NCBI GenBank assembly: GCA_007123395.1
Contig: SKLD01000375.1
Location: 1-6,793, forward strand
From: Opitutales bacterium
Lineage (GTDB): Bacteria; Verrucomicrobiota; Verrucomicrobiia; Opitutales; Oceanipulchritudinaceae
DNA: 6,793 nt
Reading direction: 5' to 3'
Shown here: positions 1 to 6,400 of the stretch, piece after piece
Layout: each line of letters starts with the position of its first letter
Numbering within the stretch: the first letter of the stretch is position 1
The notes under the pieces: generated by a model
The model's database searches: none
What the model saw: the letters and a program-made list of their open reading frames with translations, nothing else
Told to the model about the DNA's origin: nothing
Position numbers and translations under genes: made by a program

Positions 1-59
1 AGATGGAGACCGAAATCGGATCGGACGGATCCATGTCCGGCAAGGGAGGCCCTTCCTGA
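1..59 (+). CDS. Possible 3' end of an upstream gene (partial, 5' end outside window)
   Basis: A + strand frame is open from the left edge and ends in TGA at 57-59. The visible tail reads METEIGSDGSMSGKGGPS and matches no family I recognise; it is rich in Gly and Ser. The main support is positional: the TGA overlaps the ATG of the next gene by one base (TGATG), a stop/start arrangement typical of translationally coupled genes. Against it, all three + frames are open over these 58 bases, including gene A's own frame, so openness carries little weight here, and an ATG at position 3 means it could also be a tiny spurious frame. If real, it would make gene A at least the second gene of an operon. 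Confidence 0.35.
   Translation, partial: METEIGSDGSMSGKGGPS
43..49 (+). promoter_or_regulatory. Ribosome binding site of gene A
   Basis: AGGGAGG contains the GGAGG complement of the 16S rRNA 3' end and lies 9 bases before the ATG at 59. This decides the start: the alternative in-frame ATG at 83 (residue 9), which would give a more classical MKT-type signal peptide, has only an A/C-rich stretch before it and no Shine-Dalgarno sequence. The site would lie inside the upstream reading frame if that frame is real, as expected for coupled translation. Confidence 0.7.
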
Positions 60-3000
60 TGAACACCCTGCAAACAACTCCTATGAAAACCGTTTCTTTT
101 CGCGTCAATTTTCTACCCGCAGTGGCCTGCTTTGCGGTCCTCGCCGGAACGCTTCAGGCGCAGGATGACCTGCCCGTGCAAGAGTCGGTCTTCACCGCCG
201 CCGTAACGACAGAGGCATCCGGCCAAGCATGGGCCTACATCCTCTGGCAAAGCAATGTTCCCGAGCTGATGGAGACAAAGACCTACAGTATCTGGAGCAA
301 ACCGGGTGCGGCATCGTCTCCCGCCACGATGAACCGTGTGGCCGTGGTCGGTCTGCAGTTGGATCCGCTCGCCGTTTCCGCGCTGGTCGACCGTGCGGTG
401 CTTGCCCTTGGCGAGGATGTGGCCGCCTTGGAAAACACCATCGACAACCTCTTTGAAGAACTGGCAGCGGGTTCGATTTCGCTGCCGGAGAAAATCGCCG
501 GAGTGATTTTCGGAGCGCTCGCGGAGGAACGTCATGTGGAGAATCTCCTCCTTGCGGCACGTCGCCATCCCGCTCTCAACATGGCCCTTGGACAGGCCGT
601 CGCGCTGCCTATTCCGTCCTCCGGTCCAGTCACTTTCGAGGTCCGCGAGCATGACCCGTTGCGCGACCGCGACCTCGGCGTGATCGGGCGGGTGACGGTC
701 GATCATTCCGAGCCCGTCCTTCTGCCGGGTCCGTCCGTGCTTGCCCTTACGCCGGATGATCCCCGCGACGGCTATAACAACATGAATGTCAAGCTGGTTT
801 GGGACACCCCGGACAACCTCCGCCGTCTCCTTCTCATGACACAGGGCTATAACCTTTACCGTGTGGAGAAAGCTTTCGCCGAGGCGCAATCGCCGGACTG
901 GTCCGATGTTTCCCCGCCCGCCGATATCCTTTCCTCGCTCGCGGAAACAGCCGTCTCGGGCGTGTCCCGTGTGAACGAGGGTCCGATCACTCCGGGCCGC
1001 ATGCTCTCCGCCGCGGAGTTGGGCTCAATCGACCACACCGTATCTTTTTTCACTGATGAGGAAACGCGTTTTCCCGGGTATCCGGCGACACATACGCCGC
1101 CGCAAAACGGAGATCAGTTTTACTACTTTGTCACGGTGCGGGATCTCCTCGGAAGCGATGACAACAGCGGTGTCTCGCCCGCTGTGCTGGGAACGTTCTG
1201 CGACACCATGCCGCCGCCTATTCCCTCGGGTTTGCGTGTAACGAACGAATACACATGGGATGAAGGTGCCGATGAGCAAATCCTGCGCCTGCATTGGCGC
1301 GCCAACGACAACTCCGGAGATAAGAAGACCACCGCATACTTTATCTACCGTTGGCACAACAGCGACGATGTCTATCGGTTTGGCGGCGATCCCGTAAACA
1401 ACCTCGTGGCGGGCCCGATCTGGCCCGCGCCCGGCGAGACGCAGCTCTCGTGGAATGATCCCGGCCCCTACGATGCCTCTACTGGTCTCACTTACGACAA
1501 CACCGTGTGGTATACCATCCGATCCTCGGACGACGGTTCGCTGTCCGGCGGCGCGGCCGCTTCTTGTTTCGATCCGCCTTTTCATAATCTCGCGGGTCAT
1601 TCGCCGCCGGTGCCAGGGGTTTTGCGCGACCGCGTGGGCCCGGAATCGCCCGGCGCGGCGATCTTCACATGGTGTTTCCGGCCCCTTATCTTCGGCGAGA
1701 GGGCCGTGAACCGGTTTATGGAGCGCACCGACGAAGATTATGTGAACCACCGCCTCGTTGCGACACGGGAAAAAGGAGGACGCCACATAACCGGAATCGA
1801 GTTCGAACAGATTCTTGAAAACGAGGATATTATCCCGTTGGGAACGGTTCATTTCGCGAAGGGACAGGACCGAGTCGAGCGCTGGGTGAGAAATCTTCGT
1901 GCCAGCGCGGAACGATTCACAAGGTTCCGCGCGCGGGCGCACTCCAGCTTCGGCGAGGTATCGAATTGGGAAGTCATCGCCAGCCAGCTTTTTCCGAGTT
2001 CGCGCGAATACCTCGAATTCACATGGACGGCAAGTGGGCGCTACGAACGGATTCCATGGATTGCGGCCGGCGGCAACTTTGGGCGGGGATGCCGGACGCA
2101 TTTCATCCCGCCTGCCGGAGCCATCGGTCCGGACGAAGACCCATGGATCATTGTGCGGTTTTTCCCCACCCCCGGGATGCGGCAGTATAAACTTTACTAT
2201 CGGGTCGACAACGGTCCGATGACCCTCGCCGAAGAGGGCTCGGGTGATTACGACCCGTCGGAAGAGTTGGAGGTTCCCTTGCAGCTATTGCCCGCCTCGG
2301 CGGTTAGTGTGTGCTTGTTTCTTCAGGTTTTCGATATCAACGGCAATCCCAGCCCCATGCAGCGGCTTGGCTGTGTTGAGGTTCAGGGCAGCCAGCCCAT
2401 TGCCACACCCATGATGAAGCCGATTCGCGCGGATGTCGACGGGACCACGCCGATAGCGAAGATCAGCTGGGTGTGCCCGCCCTTCGGCATCGACCGTTTC
2501 CGCCTTTGGATTGCCGCTACTCCGGAGCCGGTTTCCGCCGCCGGGTCGAGTCTTCTCTACGACGATGTGACGAATCCCCCGCCCAACATTGTCTCCGAGC
2601 CCGTGGGAGGCGGCGAATTTGTGGAGTTCGATTACAGCTCGTTCAACACCGAGTTGATCGGACCGTTGTTCGGATCGGGTGCCCAATTCTCCCTCGAGAT
2701 TCCGGTGATGTTCGGTTCTAAACTCCGCGTCAAAGTCGCGGCCATCACGCCGGGCGGTGAAGTCGGTCCATGGAGCAATATCGAAGAATTTGAATGGCAA
2801 CCGGCACCGGAGTTTACCGGGCCCGATGTCCCATGGCCCGCCCGCCCGCTGCCCGGCGTGGGGTTAGCCAACTCCTTCGACCCATCGATGCAGGCTGTGT
2901 ATCTCAGCGACCGGGGCACGGTCGGGGTGCGCATCGGCCAGGTCGAGGGATGGTGCGAGACCATTTCGTCCGACAGAGAACCCACCATCTTTCAATTATC

Positions 3001-3382
3001 GCGGCCGGAAGCCCTTGAGGCATGGCTTTTCAAGCGGACCTATGGATCGCCCGCCGTGGAGCGCTCCGTGCTTCCCGTTATGCTTTTCCGCACGCATGTG
3101 CCGGACCCGAACCTGTATCCGGAGGTTCCCGGTGATGTTGTGCAGGTCTCGCCGCTCATGGAGAATATCATCGATGAGGCTGTCACCGGCGGACGGCGGA
3201 TACTCGACCCGTTTGTGCATGTGCGAGTGTCCGGAGAAGAGCAGCGCTTCTGCGATCTGTTCATCATGGACACGCAACCCCAGGTGTCCGGCGCGCGCTA
3301 CGCCTATCTGCTCGCTCTCTTCGATGAGGAAACGAAGGAGATGCTGCACATCATTCCTGTTGGAACGGTTGCCATCCCGTAA
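59..3382 (+). CDS. Large secreted protein with tandem fibronectin type III-like modules
   Basis: Function unknown; probably an exported binding or scaffold protein. Residues 1-34 form a Sec signal peptide (basic K10/R15, hydrophobic core about 18-31, likely cleavage LQA|QDD after A34). Residues 36-220 are a beta domain (WAYILW, TYSIW) interrupted by a helix-rich insert at about 101-182. Five FN3-like modules follow at roughly 225-380, 385-505, 518-645, 685-775 and 785-912. Each pairs an early strand ending in W or F (VKLVW, LRLHW, IFTW, IIVRF, KISW) with a late strand followed by a Gly/Ser turn (FYYFVTVRD, VWYTIRSSD, FRARAHSS, LFLQVFDINGN, RVKVAAITPGG). Residues 935-1107 are a further beta-rich domain. 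There is no transmembrane segment, lipobox, PEP-CTERM or recognisable catalytic motif. The frame is also open upstream of 59, so the start rests on the ribosome binding site and the signal peptide. Gene B follows after 19 bases. The FN3 call is a reading of strand patterns and is divergent from textbook FN3. Confidence 0.93.
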   Translation: MNTLQTTPMKTVSFRVNFLPAVACFAVLAGTLQAQDDLPVQESVFTAAVTTEASGQAWAYILWQSNVPELMETKTYSIWSKPGAASSPATMNRVAVVGLQLDPLAVSALVDRAVLALGEDVAALENTIDNLFEELAAGSISLPEKIAGVIFGALAEERHVENLLLAARRHPALNMALGQAVALPIPSSGPVTFEVREHDPLRDRDLGVIGRVTVDHSEPVLLPGPSVLALTPDDPRDGYNNMNVKLVWDTPDNLRRLLLMTQGYNLYRVEKAFAEAQSPDWSDVSPPADILSSLAETAVSGVSRVNEGPITPGRMLSAAELGSIDHTVSFFTDEETRFPGYPATHTPPQNGDQFYYFVTVRDLLGSDDNSGVSPAVLGTFCDTMPPPIPSGLRVTNEYTWDEGADEQILRLHWRANDNSGDKKTTAYFIYRWHNSDDVYRFGGDPVNNLVAGPIWPAPGETQLSWNDPGPYDASTGLTYDNTVWYTIRSSDDGSLSGGAAASCFDPPFHNLAGHSPPVPGVLRDRVGPESPGAAIFTWCFRPLIFGERAVNRFMERTDEDYVNHRLVATREKGGRHITGIEFEQILENEDIIPLGTVHFAKGQDRVERWVRNLRASAERFTRFRARAHSSFGEVSNWEVIASQLFPSSREYLEFTWTASGRYERIPWIAAGGNFGRGCRTHFIPPAGAIGPDEDPWIIVRFFPTPGMRQYKLYYRVDNGPMTLAEEGSGDYDPSEELEVPLQLLPASAVSVCLFLQVFDINGNPSPMQRLGCVEVQGSQPIATPMMKPIRADVDGTTPIAKISWVCPPFGIDRFRLWIAATPEPVSAAGSSLLYDDVTNPPPNIVSEPVGGGEFVEFDYSSFNTELIGPLFGSGAQFSLEIPVMFGSKLRVKVAAITPGGEVGPWSNIEEFEWQPAPEFTGPDVPWPARPLPGVGLANSFDPSMQAVYLSDRGTVGVRIGQVEGWCETISSDREPTIFQLSRPEALEAWLFKRTYGSPAVERSVLPVMLFRTHVPDPNLYPEVPGDVVQVSPLMENIIDEAVTGGRRILDPFVHVRVSGEEQRFCDLFIMDTQPQVSGARYAYLLALFDEETKEMLHIIPVGTVAIP

Positions 3383-3386
3383 AGGC

Positions 3387-3393
3387 AAAGGAG
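3387..3393 (+). promoter_or_regulatory. Ribosome binding site of gene B in the short intergenic gap
   Basis: AAAGGAG ends 8 bases before the ATG at 3402 and is a near-ideal Shine-Dalgarno sequence. The whole spacer between the TAA of gene A (3380-3382) and this ATG is 19 bases, with no room for a promoter and no hairpin-plus-T-run terminator, so both genes are almost certainly read from one transcript. The site fixes the start of gene B and agrees with the signal peptide that begins there. Confidence 0.85.
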
Positions 3394-3401
3394 AACAATC
3401 C

Positions 3402-6400
3402 ATGAAGACAAGTTATCTCTCTCCGTTTTTCTTGAAGCGCTGCTTTGCGGTGCTGCTTCCCTGCTTCTGGAGCTTGTTTCTAAGCGCACAGTTGCCTGAG
3501 GTCCATGTCCATGAAGGACCGGACGAAATTGTCGTCACAGCGGATTTTTCCGGTAACGGCTTGGCCGACACGGTTGTTCTCGACCGTGTTTCCGGCGCCT
3601 ACCGCTTCGGCCATCAGGTCTCGGCGGGTTCCTTTGTTTGGGGTGAACCGCAGGCCGCCGGTGTCGGCGGGGTTACCTCCGCCTCCGCCGGGCGGGTGGT
3701 TCTGACCGCACGTCACTTTCTCGCGGTAACCGCCCCTGAAGCCAACCGGATACATATTGTCGACCCCGTGAATCCTCTTTCCGCTCCCCGGATTCAGTAT
3801 GTTCCGGGACGCGTCGGTCCGCTCTCTCTCGCGACGGGGCAACTGCCCGGAACAGATCCGCGGGAGGATTTTGCCGTCGCAACTGCCCTTAATGACGCCT
3901 CTTTGCCTTCCTCGCTTGGATTTTATGAGAATCTCGGAGCGGGCGGGCTCATCTTGCCCGGAGCGGGACATCTCGTGGATTCTTCCTTCCTTGTTAAGGA
4001 TCTCGCGCGCGTCGCCATCAGTGCTTCGGTTGATTCGACGATCGGGTATTTGGAAGTTTCCGACGTCGAAGCGTGCCTGTATGTCGTGACATTTGATGAC
4101 GCCAACCCGATTACGCCGCGAATGGTCGTCTGCGGCCTGCCCTTGGAAACGCGGTTTGAGCTGGTGCGGTTCGGTGGTTCAAGCGTCGGCACGCTCATCA
4201 CATACGTGCCGGGGGATGCCTTTTTCACGCGGCGTCCGATCACACAGGCGGGAATGGATTTCATCGCCGGTGCGGCGCAGAACGTTCCCGCGCCGTTTCC
4301 GTTGGGCAGCCTGACCGCCGTTGCGGGGGGTGGGGAAGTGCGGCTGGCTCTGCTTTCCGAAGACGGAATGCAGGCGGATATCCATGCGTTTGACGGTCTT
4401 TCCTTGGGCGGGCTCATACAAACGCTCGGCGCCGCTTCCATGGCGGAACCAATCACGGCGGTCGCGCCCATGGGTTCCGCGGGCGGGATGCTTGTGCTGC
4501 GTGCGGGTGAACCCGGCGGACGTAGCACCGTTGCGGACTTCTACGATTGGGACGGGGGGTCGGGGGCGTTTGTCCTACAGTCGAGCGACGATTTTTCCCC
4601 CATCGCTCCCCGTGCGGGCGCGGCCAATGTCACGCTCATGAGCGGCGAGCCCTTCGTGGATGCTTCCGCACGGCCCGTCACCCTGCGTAACGCCCGCGAC
4701 TGGACTTCGGGGCTTCCGCCCGCGATTCCCGGTCCGGTGGAGGTGACAGCGGAGGTTTTTCAAAGCGAAAGCGCGGGCCTTGGGGATCCGCAGATACTTA
4801 ACCTCGGGCTTTCCGATCCCGGTACCAGCTTTGCGCTTCTCAATCAATACTCGGAGCCCATTTCCATCTTCTCTCTGTCGCGCGCGGGCGGAGCGCTGGT
4901 TGGGCAGGTATCGGTTTCCCCGCGGCAAGGCCTCTACGACCGGTCGATTGAACTACGCTTCAACGCCAATCCCGCCTCGCTTGCCATTCGCTATCGTGAC
5001 ATTGGCGGCGCATGGCAAACCTACGTCGATCCCGGACCCGAGCCGGATCCGTCGGATGCTGCCTATTCCGCGTGGTTCTCCCAGTTTGCCGCCCTCGTTC
5101 GTTTCAGTGAAACAACCATTGAATACTACGGGGTAAACGTTGCCGGGGAAACAACGCCCATCCGGCGCGCCCACTTCCGCTTCACGGAGCCGCCGGATAC
5201 CCTGAGCACACTCGACGACGGAATTCCCGACTATGCCAAGCTGGGCCTCGGGGTGAATCCCTTCCGTTTGCCCGACGGTGACGCTGTCGCGGGCGTTGGG
5301 AACGCGCTTCAGGCGATTCTCTCCGATTCGGGGATCTCCCCCCGTTGGTTGAGCGGATCGGCGGTCGACGTCTATGTGCGGCCGCTTTCCCACGACGGCG
5401 ATGCCAATCCGCTCACGCCGAGCCGTCTGGCCACGGATCCGCCGGAGACGCTGCCGGACGGCACGGTTTACGGAGGCAATCAGATTTTCGCTCGCTCGCT
5501 CGGCGGCGCGCTTGTGGGACAGGGCCGCGACCCGATTCCCGGCACGCCGGAACGCAACGAGGGTCTCGGCATCTATCCGCCCTTTGCCGAGCCGTCCGCG
5601 TTCATTCCTAATCTCTCCGGGGAGGCGAGCGGCCTTTTCGTCGTTTCCACCCGGCCGGGATACGCCCTTGCCGGATCCTTGCCCGCCGCGCCCGCGCCGA
5701 GTTCCGTGGGGCGCGAATTGGTGGGACTTCTTCCGCTCGCGGGAATTGAACACCCGGTCTACTCCCACACCTACACGGGTGGGAGCCTCGCCGCTGAAGC
5801 CGCTGCATGGAAGGCGGGGGCCGAGGCGTTTTACGCCGCGAACCCGCCGCCCGTGGTGGGCGAGACGCTGGACGCCACCGAGACCCTCGCCGCGCTCCTC
5901 TTTGAGCGGTGGTTGCAGGCGCGCTTCGTCGAACGGGGTTTGCTCACGGGTGACTACGCTTTGACGGCACCGGATGCATCCAGTCCGCCCGCCTTCAATA
6001 CCGATTTTCTCACCTTGACGTCGCATCGCTCCCGCGAGGGAGCGCGGCCCATGCATCTCGTGAGCGAGGGAACCGTCTCCCCCGTTGAGGAAGCTCTCCG
6101 CGCGGTCTCCCGATGGGATAACACCCACGGAGCCCACAATCTTGCCGCGGCGGCGGCAAGCCTTCGCGACTTTGCGCGCAATTCACCCTCCGCCGGTGCG
6201 GAGGCCCTCCGCACCGTTGCGGGCGATATCTACCGGATCAGCGCCGCGCATGGGAACACTTTTCCCGGCGCGCTTGATCCGCCCATTGATGTTCTGCGGC
6301 GCTTCCTCGCCACCGGCGGTTTGCCCGAGCCCTACACACCCGCCTTCACGGACCTCGCGGGATCACCGTTCACCGCCCTCGCGCCTGCCGTCTATGCCGA

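Noticed and set aside
17..31. Direct repeat CGGATC at 17-22 and 26-31 upstream of gene A, considered as an operator
   Set aside because: Only six bases, likely within a coding frame, and GGATC-type words occur repeatedly through the window.
128..130. Possible lipoprotein cysteine (C24) in the gene A signal peptide
   Set aside because: The preceding residues are AVA, not a standard L-[AS]-[GA] lipobox, and the cysteine lies in the middle of the hydrophobic core, with a good signal peptidase I site ten residues later.
1025..2101. 358-residue open frame on the - strand opposite gene A
   Set aside because: Same reason: shadow of gene A, with Arg-rich low-information translation and no plausible start context or domain.
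3323..3382. C-terminal sorting signal (PEP-CTERM, LPxTG or type IX domain) at the end of gene A
   Set aside because: The tail ends in HIIPVGTVAIP with no PEP motif, no hydrophobic segment followed by basic residues and no clear type IX-type ending.
5762..5785. Inverted repeat CTCCCAC / GTGGGAG with a 10-base loop inside gene B
   Set aside because: Short arms, internal to the coding frame and with no flanking signal; expected by chance in GC-rich sequence.
5374..5964. 196-residue + strand frame within gene B in another phase, and a second at 6085-6675
   Set aside because: Both translations are dominated by Arg, Pro and Ser, the usual result of reading GC-rich coding DNA out of frame, and both overlap gene B completely.
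4953..6137. 394-residue open frame on the - strand opposite gene B
   Set aside because: It lies wholly inside gene B, which has a signal peptide, a ribosome binding site and coherent domains. The antisense product is Arg/Gly-rich with no family-like pattern. Such frames arise because the sense gene rarely uses TTA, CTA and TCA codons at this base composition.
6141..6160. Perfect inverted repeat, arms CTTGCCGC and GCGGCAAG with a 4-base loop, able to form a strong hairpin
   Set aside because: It encodes the Ala run in LAAAAAS of gene B and lacks a following T-run. The symmetry is explained by repeated GCG/GCC codons, so it is not called a terminator.
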